Source of the DNA: Balneolales bacterium
GTDB lineage: Bacteria > Bacteroidota > Rhodothermia > Balneolales > Natronogracilivirgulaceae
Length of the DNA: 64,000 nucleotides
Direction of reading: 5' to 3'
Assembly: GCA_007132975.1 (NCBI GenBank)
Contig: SLNO01000046.1
Coordinates: 1-64,000, forward strand
Shown here: one piece after another, positions 1 to 9,954 of the stretch
Layout of the letters: each line of letters starts with the position of its first letter
Position numbering within the stretch: position 1 is the stretch's first letter
The notes under the pieces: model-generated
What the model was told of the DNA's origin: nothing
The model's input: only the letters and a program-made list of their open reading frames with translations
Database searches by the model: none
Translations under genes and position numbers: made by a program

Positions 1-1152
1 ATCAACTTCATTGTCACGCTGCACAAGCTCCGCAGTCCCGGGCTCACATGGAGCAGGATGCCACTGTTCCTTTGGTCGCTCTACGCTACGGCCATTATCC
101 AGATCCTCGCCACACCCGTACTTGCGATCACAGTGCTGCTGCTTGCCATGGAGCGGATATTTGGTATCGGCATTTTTGACCCGACCATGGGTGGCGACCC
201 GGTACTTTACCAGCACTTCTTCTGGTTTTATTCGCATCCAGCCGTGTACATCATGATCGTTCCGGCATTCGGGATCATCTCCGAGCTGATCTCAACGTTC
301 TCCCGCAAGACCATTTTCGGCTATTGGGCCATTGCCCTCTCGAGTCTGGCCATTGCGTTTATCGGGTTTCTTGTCTGGGGCCACCATATGTTCGTTTCGG
401 GGCAGTCGGAGCTGTCCTCAGTGGTCTTTTCATTTCTGACGTTCTTCGTCGGTGTTCCCACAGGCATTAAGATCTTCAACTGGGTAGCCACCATGTACAA
501 GGGTTCCATTGATCTGAAAACGCCCATGCTTTATGCACTGGCGTTTCTGTTCCTTTTCACGATTGGCGGTCTCACCGGCATCATGATCGGCGCGCTATCC
601 GTCAATGTCCACTTGCATGATACCTACTACATTGTGGCTCACTTTCATTACGTTATGATGGGTGGAACCGTGATCGCCCTCCTTGGCGGACTGCATTACT
701 GGTGGCCGAAGATGACCGGGCGCATGTACAACGAGGTGATGGGAAAGATCACTTGCGGAGTGATTTTCGTCTCATTCAACATGACCTTCCTGCCACAGTT
801 TATTATGGGCAGCCAGGGAATGCCGCGCAGGTACTTCAACTATGTGGATCAGTTCCAGGGCCTGCATCAGTTTTCCACTATCGGATCCTATATTCTTGGA
901 CTAGGTTTTGTCATGATGGCCGTCTATCTGGTCTGGTCACTTTTCAAGGGTCCGAAAGCTCCCTCCAACCCTTGGCGATCCCGCTCACTTGAATGGATGA
1001 CATCCTCGCCTCCACCCCATCACAATTTCGAATATACGCCGGTCATCCTTCACGGCCCATATGACCATCACAAACCCATGAAAGAGTTCCGTATGGGAGT
1101 GATCAGGGAAGCGGCAGGACATGGAGAAACCGTTGAAAGCGATAAAATCTGA
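1..1152 (+). CDS. ctaD: Cytochrome c oxidase subunit I, C-terminal part (5' truncated by window edge)
   Basis: Frame open from base 1 ([23 protein letters not shown]...); motifs HHMFVSG, FSHPAVYI and [13 protein letters not shown] typical of heme-copper oxidase subunit I. Confidence 0.95.
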   Translation: MNFIVTLHKLRSPGLTWSRMPLFLWSLYATAIIQILATPVLAITVLLLAMERIFGIGIFDPTMGGDPVLYQHFFWFYSHPAVYIMIVPAFGIISELISTFSRKTIFGYWAIALSSLAIAFIGFLVWGHHMFVSGQSELSSVVFSFLTFFVGVPTGIKIFNWVATMYKGSIDLKTPMLYALAFLFLFTIGGLTGIMIGALSVNVHLHDTYYIVAHFHYVMMGGTVIALLGGLHYWWPKMTGRMYNEVMGKITCGVIFVSFNMTFLPQFIMGSQGMPRRYFNYVDQFQGLHQFSTIGSYILGLGFVMMAVYLVWSLFKGPKAPSNPWRSRSLEWMTSSPPPHHNFEYTPVILHGPYDHHKPMKEFRMGVIREAAGHGETVESDKI

Positions 1153-1281
1153 CAAATATCTTACAATAAAGGGGATTGGACAGCATCCCGCCGGATCCAT
1201 TCAGCAGACTCATTCTGGTGGAGCGTCCAGACGTAAACAGAGTAAATAACGAGGCAAACGCACTATACCAAATATCGAGCT

Positions 1282-1938
1282 ATGGGGAATCAAATAGCAG
1301 AAGCAGAAAAACCAGCGCACCTTCAGCACCATTTCGTAGACAGTGATCAGCAGTTCGAGTCTTCCAAATTTGGCATGTGGATCTTTCTGGTCACGGAAGT
1401 GCTCATGTTCGGCGGGCTGTTTGTAGCCTATATCATCTACAGGTCATGGCATCCAGATCTGTTCTATCTGGCGGCCAAGGAGCTGGATACGGCGCTTGGA
1501 GCCACCAACACCGTGGTCCTTATTGCCAGCAGTCTTACAATTGCGCTGGCCATACGTGCCGTGCAGCTGGACAAGATCAAGGCGGCCATAAACTACATGG
1601 CGGCTACCGTAGCCCTTGCCGGCACGTTCATGGTCATAAAATACTTCGAGTATACCGACAAGTTCGCCAAGGGGATATTTCCGGGCGCCGGATACACCTA
1701 TGACGGCATAGCCCACGATATGGCCGCGAATTTCTTCAGCATCTACTATATGATGACAGGCCTTCATGGCATCCACGTTGTGGTTGGCATGGGGCTTATT
1801 ACATGGATGATCATAAAAGCAAAAAAAGGATCCGTCCATAGCGGCTACTACACGCCGGTTGAAAACACCGGCCTGTTCTGGCACCTTGTTGACATTATAT
1901 GGATCTTCCTGTTCCCGTTGCTTTATCTGATTGACTGA
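1282..1938 (+). CDS. ctaE: Cytochrome c oxidase subunit III
   Basis: Multi-TM protein with the subunit III pattern (FGMWIFLVTEVLMFGGLF, GLHGIHVVVG, YWHLVDIIWIFLFPLLYL-like end); follows ctaD. Confidence 0.93.
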   Translation: MGNQIAEAEKPAHLQHHFVDSDQQFESSKFGMWIFLVTEVLMFGGLFVAYIIYRSWHPDLFYLAAKELDTALGATNTVVLIASSLTIALAIRAVQLDKIKAAINYMAATVALAGTFMVIKYFEYTDKFAKGIFPGAGYTYDGIAHDMAANFFSIYYMMTGLHGIHVVVGMGLITWMIIKAKKGSVHSGYYTPVENTGLFWHLVDIIWIFLFPLLYLID

Positions 1939-2091
1939 TCCGGCCTGCCTGTTGTTGCCTGGCTCGCTGCCCTCTGCGGCATGAGGCAGCCCAGCAAACC
2001 GTAACACGACCTCAGATTAGAAAAGCTGCATACCACAAATGCACAATTGATTCCGACAGTTCTACCTTTCACGACAAGCAAAACCGATACT

Positions 2092-2394
2092 ATGAGCTCC
2101 CATCACATATCCTCCAATTTCACACTGTTCGGCGTCGCCGGCGCGTTGCTTGTGCTCACTTTTCTCACGGTGGCCGTCACCTGGATCAACATTCCGGAAC
2201 CGTTTAACATAATCGTTGCTATCGCCATTGCCGTGGTCAAGGCGGCACTAGTTGCCATGTTTTTCATGAACCTGTATTGGGACACCAAATTCAATACGGT
2301 TGTTTTTCTATTGTCGATCCTGTTCCTCATCATTTTTGTCAGCATCACTCTTTTGGACACGATGTTCCGGGATGCGGGGCTTCCTGTCTACTGA
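2092..2394 (+). CDS. Cytochrome c oxidase subunit IV family protein
   Basis: Small 3-TM protein (VKAALVAMFFMNLYWDTKFN) directly after subunit III; ORF track start 2047, internal ATG 2092 preferred. Confidence 0.8.
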   Translation: MSSHHISSNFTLFGVAGALLVLTFLTVAVTWINIPEPFNIIVAIAIAVVKAALVAMFFMNLYWDTKFNTVVFLLSILFLIIFVSITLLDTMFRDAGLPVY

Positions 2395-2883
2395 TGGCCT
2401 GGACATAGCTGCACTCCGTGTGAGTTATCTGTTTTTCATGGTGTAAATTGACCAGGTTTTTTCTCGTCATCTGACTTGCCTTGATCCCTTCGTTTTACCT
2501 CAAAGCGTAGATGGCGTCTGAGCAATTTGGTGTCATAAGCAGTCAGGCTTTATGTTTGTTGTCACTTTGTGGAAACACTCCCGCTGATGATACGTAATAA
2601 CCATAAGGAGTGAGAAATACTGTTTTTTCAGATTGGCACATCTTCGTGGCAACTACCTTTTCCACACTGATCATGAGGTCTCTGAAACAGGAATGAAGCT
2701 CTCCATGCCATTAACACCACTTTTCTTTTCCTAAAAAGTTTATGCAAAAAATACCAAGGTTAAAATATGGTTAATAATGCACCATATGGAGGCTTTAATA
2801 CTTGTTGTTTCTTTTTTTTTTGATTATAATGTTGCAGATTTGCATAAAATTTACATTATTTGCCTGACTACAACTTCCTGCCA

Positions 2884-3906
2884 ATGAAAGTCACCCTTAA
2901 GGATATTGCAAAAGAAACCGGTTATTCCATTTCAACTATTTCGCGGGTGCTTAGCAATGTTGGAAAAATAAGCTCCAAGGCTCGAGAGGAAATTCTGCAG
3001 GCGGCTCACAAGCTGAACTACCCGACATCGAGGATTGCCGGTTACGAGCTGCGAAAAAAACATCTCAACATAGCATTGATCACAGATTTTCACGAAGGTG
3101 AATTCTATGCCTCCTATTATCTGGGCATGGACCGGGCGGCCACAGCTGAAAAGGCCCGGCTTTCACTTATCAATGTTCCTGATCCATCCAAAAACATAAA
3201 GAAAGTCCTCTCTGAGCTGATAGCAGAAAAATACTATGACTGCGCCATAATTTTTGCACCCGAATTGCTCATGAAAGATTATGAGGATTTGCTGGATGAA
3301 ATACCGGACCATTTCCCGGTGGTATCAAACGCACTCATAGAAAACTCTGTCCTGTCAACTATTACCTTTGACGGGTATAGTGGCGGACATCAGGCGGCAA
3401 GGTTGTTTTACAAATCCGGATATCGCAGAGTAGGAATTGTGAAAGGCCCCGTAACCAAAGCGGAAAGCCGTTTCCGGTACAATGGATTTAAAGATTATGT
3501 AGACAGCCATCCGGATATGGATCTGGTTTGGGAATTCCAGGGTGACTTTCAATTCAATTCAGGAGTTCAGAGCTTCCATGATATGGTGGAAAGCGGCAAA
3601 CACCCTGAAGCCGTCTTCCTCTGCAATGACCTTATGGCAACTGCCTTTGTGGACACTGCCATGGTGAATAATGTATCGGTACCTGATAACATTGCCGTCC
3701 TCGGCTATGACGACCTTCCTATGTGCCGGCATAACAATCTGACCATTTCGTCGGTTCGCACCGATTTCCGTCAACTGGGGTTTGCTACTATCCAGGCCCT
3801 CAAGAATCGTTTCCCTGACAACGGGAACCAGCATGGTATTTTAAGCCTGATACCGGTTACGGTTATTGAAAGAGAATCCATTGGAGTTAAAATCGCTGTA
3901 GCCTGA
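2884..3906 (+). CDS. LacI family transcriptional regulator
   Basis: N-terminal HTH VTLKDIAKETGYSISTISRVLSN followed by a periplasmic-binding-like domain; ATG 2884 fits the HTH start (track ORF starts 2860). Confidence 0.93.
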   Translation: MKVTLKDIAKETGYSISTISRVLSNVGKISSKAREEILQAAHKLNYPTSRIAGYELRKKHLNIALITDFHEGEFYASYYLGMDRAATAEKARLSLINVPDPSKNIKKVLSELIAEKYYDCAIIFAPELLMKDYEDLLDEIPDHFPVVSNALIENSVLSTITFDGYSGGHQAARLFYKSGYRRVGIVKGPVTKAESRFRYNGFKDYVDSHPDMDLVWEFQGDFQFNSGVQSFHDMVESGKHPEAVFLCNDLMATAFVDTAMVNNVSVPDNIAVLGYDDLPMCRHNNLTISSVRTDFRQLGFATIQALKNRFPDNGNQHGILSLIPVTVIERESIGVKIAVA

Positions 3907-3918
3907 AATTGGCACGAG

Positions 3919-5229
3919 ATGAAACTCTCTATTATCATCATTGTGAGCTTTACAGCGCTGATGATGCTGGTGCTGACCGCTGTTTCTTGTGTCGATGACG
4001 GACCTGTCTCCGGGCCCACTCCTACTACAGTGGAACAGGATAAGCACGGTAATTACAGAATTTTTCGCGGTGGTGAACCCTATTTCATTAAAGGAGCCGG
4101 AGGCACCACCAGGCTTGACCTTCTTGTGGAATCCGGGGCTAACTCTATCCGTACATGGAATACCCGGGATGCCGACCGCATCATGGATGAAGCGCATAAA
4201 CACGGACTGACAGTGATGCTGGGAATATGGCTTCAGCATGAACGCCATGGTTTCGATTACGACGACGAGGAGGCTGTCGCGCGACAGAAAGCGGAAGTAC
4301 GTGAAAAGGTTTTACGCTACCGGGATCATCCAGCCCTTCTGGCCTGGGGGCTTGGCAACGAAGTGGATCTGATGTATACCAATACCCGGGTCTGGCACGC
4401 CGTGGAAGATATCGCCCGGATGGTCAAGGAACTGGATCCTAATCACCTTGTCACAACAGTGGTAGCCGGGATCAACGAGGAAAAAGCGCGTCTCATCAGC
4501 GAAAAAGTGCCCTCCATAGACTTTTTGAGCATTAATACCTATGGTGGACTAAGCCATCTTCCTGAGCGGGTACGGGAGACGGGGTGGAATAGGCCCTATG
4601 TCGTTGCTGAGTGGGGTCCGACGGGACACTGGCAGGTCAGCAGGACTCAGTGGGACGTGCCCATTGAAGAGACAAGCACACAGAAATCCGAGGTATACAG
4701 GTCCCGTTATCACAGCAGCATTATTGCCGACACATCACATTGCCTCGGTTCATATACATTTCTTTGGGGTCAAAAGCAGGAGACTACGCCTACATGGTAT
4801 GGATTGTTCCTGGAGACCGGGGAGATTACCGAAGTGGTGGATGCCATGCATTACAACTGGACTGGAGAGTGGCCTGAAGAACGCGCCCCGTCCATAGTCA
4901 GCTTCACAATCGAAGGACAGACGGCGCATCACAATGTGTATCTGACTCCGGGCGGTACCTATGAAGCGATAGTCAAGGGGACTCATCCGCACAGTGTGAC
5001 CTACGACGTGCGCTGGGAGTTCCTTCCGGAAAGCACCGACATCAGGGCAGGTGGTGATTTCGAGGAACGCCCCGAAACCATTCACGGCCTTATAATAGAG
5101 CAGGACGGAGGAAACCTGGTGTTCCGTGCGCCGGATACCCCGGGACCCTATCGTCTGTTCACGTACCTGGTAACCGATCAGAATCGTGCCGCTACGGCAA
5201 ACATCCCGTTCTATGTTCGTGAGCCATGA
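3919..5229 (+). CDS. Secreted/lipoprotein clan GH-A glycoside hydrolase with C-terminal Ig-like domain (GH2_C/GH158-like)
   Basis: Signal/lipobox-like N-terminus (ALMMLVLTAVSC); TIM-barrel motifs GLGNEVD (acid/base) and VVAEWGPTG (nucleophile); C-terminal ~110 aa beta domain. Confidence 0.7.
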   Translation: MKLSIIIIVSFTALMMLVLTAVSCVDDGPVSGPTPTTVEQDKHGNYRIFRGGEPYFIKGAGGTTRLDLLVESGANSIRTWNTRDADRIMDEAHKHGLTVMLGIWLQHERHGFDYDDEEAVARQKAEVREKVLRYRDHPALLAWGLGNEVDLMYTNTRVWHAVEDIARMVKELDPNHLVTTVVAGINEEKARLISEKVPSIDFLSINTYGGLSHLPERVRETGWNRPYVVAEWGPTGHWQVSRTQWDVPIEETSTQKSEVYRSRYHSSIIADTSHCLGSYTFLWGQKQETTPTWYGLFLETGEITEVVDAMHYNWTGEWPEERAPSIVSFTIEGQTAHHNVYLTPGGTYEAIVKGTHPHSVTYDVRWEFLPESTDIRAGGDFEERPETIHGLIIEQDGGNLVFRAPDTPGPYRLFTYLVTDQNRAATANIPFYVREP

Positions 5230-5235
5230 CGAAGA

Positions 5236-6575
5236 TCACTGAATCAGCGTCATTTTTCGTTTAATACTGAACCCGTCTGCCTCCGTCCGGTATACGTAAA
5301 CTCCACTGGACAATCGGGATGCTTCAAACTCCACCGCATGCCTTCCTGCCTGGTGGATGCCATCAGCGAGCGTGGCCACCCGCTGCCCCATAACATTAAA
5401 CACATCAAGCCTGATATCTGTCAATTGTGGAAGTTCAAACATGATGACTGTTATAGGGTTGAACGGTTTCGGATAGTTTTGATGCAATACATGTTTCACC
5501 GGGATCTCTGCCCCCTTTTCTTCAGTGGATGTCGGCGCATCTAAAGCAAAGACATGCAAGTCATCAAAATACCAGGTAAAGTCTTCACTGCCGTCACCAA
5601 CCTGGCCCTGTGTAAAATCAAAGATCAGTGTGATGATGTCCCACTGGTTTTCGAATCCGGCACCGCTCATATCCCAGGTCATCTCCTCCCACTTGCCGCT
5701 GGTGGTGGTAGGTTCGGCAATTTCATAAAACAGTGTCCCATTCTGCTGCTCTACCTTCATCAGGACCTGTACATCTTCCCTGGGTGACCAGACTTTCATG
5801 GTAATCTCGTCATGGTCATCGCTGAACGAGAACGGACGCTCCACCTCGAACCAGGCTCCGCCCCAGTATTCGCCGCCGTCCTTGACCATACTGCCGACCC
5901 GGCTGGTGCTGTTGACGTCATCGGGATCGGGGTTCTCAACTACCGTGACACTACCGCCGTCAAAGCCGGTGAACGCATCCTCCCAGTTGAAATACAAGTC
6001 TTCAAATATCAGCGGATCTCGCCATTTTCCCACTCAATGGCAAAGGTGTTGAAATCATCGCTGAAATCACCGGAATAGAGGGTGTAATAACCATTGGTGT
6101 AGGTATGCGGAGGACCGTAGTGGATGGTACCGAAGATGACATCGGGCTCGTGTCCGACCAGTTCCATGATGTCAATCTCTCCGCTGGCTGGCCACCCGCC
6201 ATATAGAGCGTCCGTGGGCATCATCCAGATGGCAGGCCAGAGACCCTGTCCTTTTGGTAGTTTGGCCCTGATTTCGAAATGGCCATATCTCCAGTCGCCT
6301 TGATGGATGCTGCGGATGCGGGCTGAAGTGTAGTTCATACCACCGTGCGACTATTCCCGGGCAACAATGTGCAGTCTGCCATCCTGCACATAGATGTTTT
6401 CGGGACGATCGGTGTAGTACTGCAACTCGGCGTTGCCCCATCCGGAAAGTCCTTCGGAAGCGCCGGTCCCGTACTGGAAGGACCATTTTGATTCGTCCAG
6501 TTCGGTCCCTTCAAATTCATCGGACCAGACCAACTCCCAGTTTTGGGCTTGCAATCCACTGGTTGCCGTTACCAT
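5236..6575 (-). pseudogene. Degraded GH16 beta-glucanase joined to CBM-like domain and T9SS sorting domain
   Basis: GH16 N-terminal half (WELVWSDEFEGTELDESKW) has an in-frame TAG after HIVARE, resumes in the same frame (SHGGMNYTSARIRS...GEIDIMELVGHEP...AIEWENGEIR*), then breaks and continues in another frame as a CBM-like domain with a CTD (NYPKPFNP...). Confidence 0.8.
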
Positions 6576-6690
6576 AGTAATGAACCAGATAAACAGGAAA
6601 AGAAGATATTCTTGCTCATAGTATTCCCCAGCAGTTTGAAATATTATTGAGTATGGAACAATACATCGAGTTGAACTTTAACAGTGAATA

Positions 6691-6733
6691 AAAAAAAGGG
6701 TCGAAAGTGGGATGACCACCAACGACCCTTTTG
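6691..6733 (-). terminator. Rho-independent terminator
   Basis: GGGTCG...CGACCC stem flanked by an A/T run, downstream of the 6763 gene on the minus strand. Confidence 0.7.
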
Positions 6734-6762
6734 TATGTAATTCACATCTGCTACATCAGGCG

Positions 6763-7677
6763 TTATTTGACAAGAGTAAGAGTGCGTGTCATTACCTGGT
6801 CGCCAGCCTGGAGGCGATACAGGTAGATTCCGCTCGAAAGGTCGGACGCATCAAAGGAAATGCTGTGTTGTCCGGCTGAGAGAAAACCATCTTCCAAAGT
6901 AGCAACCTGCTGACCAAGCATGTTGTAGACACTCAGGGTAACCTGGGAGGCTTCCGGAAGAGCAAAATCTATTCTTGTCGATGGGTTGAACGGGTTTGGA
7001 TAATTTTGGCTCAGTTCGAGAGACTGAGGAACATCCGAACTGATCAGTTCACTGCTGGTGTCTTCATCCTTCTCGAGGCGAAAATCATCAAGGAACCAAG
7101 TATAATTCAGACCGCCACCAGCTGTCTCACCCAGCGCCATGATGATGACTACTCTGTCATAAGGCGCCGGATCAGCAAGTGAGAGATCCCATTCAAGCTG
7201 AACCCACTCTTCTGCGGCCGGTATTGGAATTTGAAACTCATCGGTCTCAACGTCCGTACCAATCATTTCAAGTTTCAACATGGCCTGCAGGCCTTCTCGC
7301 GGAGACCAGACTTTCAATCTGAAAACCATTTCCTCGATTTCGTCCATATCAACTGGTTCTTCCAGATCATAGAAGAATCCCGCCCATGGGTCTCCGCCGC
7401 TCTGCTTTTCGTATTGCAATACAAAATCAGATTCATTAATCCCGGATTTGTCCGGATTATCTATTCTCTCCAGTGCGGCACCGGCAAAAGGCCAAAGGGT
7501 GACTTCATCGCCCCAGGGAAACTCACTATCCATATCGAAGACGTGAGGGAGAAGAAATTGATCAAATTCTTCGCCTTCAGGCTCGCCCAATACTTGCGCA
7601 GCTACATTGCTGAACATGTATACAGGCAGGAGCAGAACAAATACCAGACATTTCAATGTAGTAGCTTTGAAATTCAT
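6763..7677 (-). CDS. Secreted carbohydrate-binding-like protein with T9SS type A sorting domain
   Basis: ATG 7677 gives a signal peptide (MNFKATTLKCLVFVLLLPVYMFSNVAAQ); domain IDNPDKSGINESDFV...KVWSPREGLQ...YTWFLDDF; CTD QNYPNPFNPSTRIDFALP...LYRLQAGDQVMTRTLTLVK. Confidence 0.75.
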   Translation of the reverse strand: MNFKATTLKCLVFVLLLPVYMFSNVAAQVLGEPEGEEFDQFLLPHVFDMDSEFPWGDEVTLWPFAGAALERIDNPDKSGINESDFVLQYEKQSGGDPWAGFFYDLEEPVDMDEIEEMVFRLKVWSPREGLQAMLKLEMIGTDVETDEFQIPIPAAEEWVQLEWDLSLADPAPYDRVVIIMALGETAGGGLNYTWFLDDFRLEKDEDTSSELISSDVPQSLELSQNYPNPFNPSTRIDFALPEASQVTLSVYNMLGQQVATLEDGFLSAGQHSISFDASDLSSGIYLYRLQAGDQVMTRTLTLVK

Positions 7678-8285
7678 AATATCCTCATTATTTCGTCGAT
7701 TGTTTTTAGATGGGTTTAATACTATGCATGTCAGCTTTCTGATTAACAGATAAGCATCATAATACAATAAAAATATACAATGGGCTCTCTTAAAAAGCAA
7801 TTATTTTTCTTTTTTAAAACAAATAGTTTTCATTAATAGAATGCGTACGTAATTGGACTATTCAGACTCCAGAGCACACTGAACAATTTTCCTTTTATTC
7901 AGATAAAATCGCTTTTTTATATGTATTTCAACTATTCCAATACTCAATTCGATAAAATTTCAGCGGTAACTTGAACAATGAATGAAATAAAAAAACATCA
8001 GTCATGGTGCTATTGCCAATAGAATTGACTCTTTGGCATGATCGTTTAAGGCAATTATTTTGCAATATTAATGAATATTTTACATGTCTCTGCTCATTTA
8101 TATTGCACTTCGTCTTTTTGCGATTTCAAACTGTTTCGAGCTGTCTATACTGAACACCACAATCAACAATTGAATATCTATGCCCCAATGATCGGAACTA
8201 TTTTTGTACTGCTGGTCACATCGGTTTAGATGGATTGCAAGCCAAGGTTTCTCACTTAAAGTATCATTTGTTTTGTCCAGTCAAT

Positions 8286-8460
8286 TTAAGCTGTCTGGAT
8301 ACGGTACAGATACAAACCGCTGGCTAATTCGGTGGCATAAAAGTTGACTGTATGCAACCCGGCATCTTTGTGCCCGTCTACAAGTGTTGCCGCCTTTTGT
8401 CCAATCGAATTGAAAACCATCAAAATAACATCACTCCTGAACTTTAATTTAAAAAAATAA
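8286..8460 (-). pseudogene. Orphan T9SS C-terminal sorting domain remnant
   Basis: Minus-strand reading YFFKLKFRSDVILMVFNSIGQKAATLVDGHKDAGLHTVNFYATELASGLYLYRIQTA* matches the CTD consensus of neighbours; too short for the ORF track. Confidence 0.7.
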
Positions 8461-8474
8461 GTGTAGATGCTTTT

Positions 8475-9653
8475 TTACTTCAACAGGATCATGTGACGCG
8501 ACTCCTGAAATGATTCCGTTGAAATCCGGTAGACATAAGTACCTGAAACCATTCCATCAGCATCAAACCGAACGGTGTGTGTTCCCGCTTCAAAATATTT
8601 ATCTGCAACAATTTCGATTTGCCGTCCCATAATGTCATATACGGCAAGTTGCACCTGCTGTGGTTTCGGAATATCGAATGAGATATTTGTTGTTGGATTG
8701 AACGGATTGGGATGGTTTTGATGAAGTTTGAAAGAGCCGGGAGCTTCATGCTGCTCATACTCTGATGAGGTGTCTTCGGAGAACTCATAGACGCGCACAT
8801 AATCAACGATCATTTCCTGGGGAAACTCTGTGGTATGGTCGGGGTAGCCCGGCCAGTTGCCACCAACGGCAACATTGAGGATCATATGGAATTTCTGGTC
8901 GAACGGGGCCGGAAAGGGGTGCCTTTCGGTGTACCAGTCATTCTGCGTTTGATAATGCTCACCGTTCACATACCACCTCATCTCGCCATACTCCCATTCC
9001 AGGGTGAACGTATGGAAGTCTTCATGGAATGTGCCAGACGGCAGGTCGTAATGGGTGCCGGTATGTACATTATTAGGGTGAGCACCGCCATAATGTAATG
9101 TTCCATGCACTCTGTGGGGCTCATGTCCAAGATATTCCATGATGTCGATTTCCCCGCTGGCAGCCCATCCACCGTAGACATTGTCAGTGGGCATCATCCA
9201 GATAGCCGGCCATATACCTTGTCCGATTGGCATTTTTGCCCGGATCTCGAATTTGCCATAGCGCCAGTCACCCTTGTTAATGGTCCTTATACGGGCAGAG
9301 GTGAAAATGCTTTCTTCGTAAATCTCATCCTGGGCAACAATATGCAGTTTCCCGTCCTTTACGAAGATATTCTCTTGCCGGTCTGTATAGTGCTGCCATT
9401 CATTGTTGCCCCAGCCATGCAGACCTTCGGATTCTCCTGTGCCGTACTGGTAAGACCACTTGGACTCATCCAGCTCATCTCCATCAAACTCATCAGCCCA
9501 GACCAGTCGCCAGCCCTGTGCATTTATGTTGCTGAACAAAATCCCAACTACAATGATGCACAATGAAGCACGAAAGACTATTTTTCTCAAATTCATTTTA
9601 TTATCCATTGGGATGAGGGTTTTCAGGAGGTTATATCCGAAAAGCGCAAACAC
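8475..9653 (-). CDS. GH16 family beta-1,3(4)-glucanase (laminarinase-like) with T9SS sorting domain
   Basis: GH16 motif GEIDIMEYLGHEP, WPAIWMMP, MILNVAVGGNWPG; C-terminal HQNHPNPFNPTTNISFDIP...; likely start ATG 9596 or 9608. Confidence 0.92.
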   Translation of the reverse strand: MFALFGYNLLKTLIPMDNKMNLRKIVFRASLCIIVVGILFSNINAQGWRLVWADEFDGDELDESKWSYQYGTGESEGLHGWGNNEWQHYTDRQENIFVKDGKLHIVAQDEIYEESIFTSARIRTINKGDWRYGKFEIRAKMPIGQGIWPAIWMMPTDNVYGGWAASGEIDIMEYLGHEPHRVHGTLHYGGAHPNNVHTGTHYDLPSGTFHEDFHTFTLEWEYGEMRWYVNGEHYQTQNDWYTERHPFPAPFDQKFHMILNVAVGGNWPGYPDHTTEFPQEMIVDYVRVYEFSEDTSSEYEQHEAPGSFKLHQNHPNPFNPTTNISFDIPKPQQVQLAVYDIMGRQIEIVADKYFEAGTHTVRFDADGMVSGTYVYRISTESFQESRHMILLK

Positions 9654-9736
9654 GTTGTTTCAACCAGTGTGGTGAAGATTATCGCGACTGCGGATTGGTA
9701 ATTGCGACTACCTGTTGCTTTCTGACAAAATGAAAA

Positions 9737-9772
9737 GGTTGCCGGCACCTGATCCAGGTTTGTCGGCAACCC
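9737..9772 (-). terminator. Hairpin, terminator-like
   Basis: GGTTGCCGgCA...TGtCGGCAACC stem followed on the minus strand by TTTTCATTTTG. Confidence 0.5.
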
Positions 9773-9896
9773 TGAGAGTTACGTTTAAAAAAGGTGTTTG
9801 GTGCCTTAAATACTGATCAGCTGTAAGTACCTCTCGTAAAAAAAGAGAATCGTAAATTTCAGACATTACCTCCAATGGTTGATGCTGCATTAGAGG

Positions 9897-9938
9897 CCTG
9901 CGACCCGTGATATGCCAACTATCACCTTGGGCCGCAGG
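9897..9938. other. Long two-tier inverted repeat downstream of SusD
   Basis: CCTGCGaCCC...GGGcCGCAGG outer arms and GTGATA/TATCAC inner arms. Confidence 0.6.
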
Positions 9939-9954
9939 TTATTTCTGAATAAAA

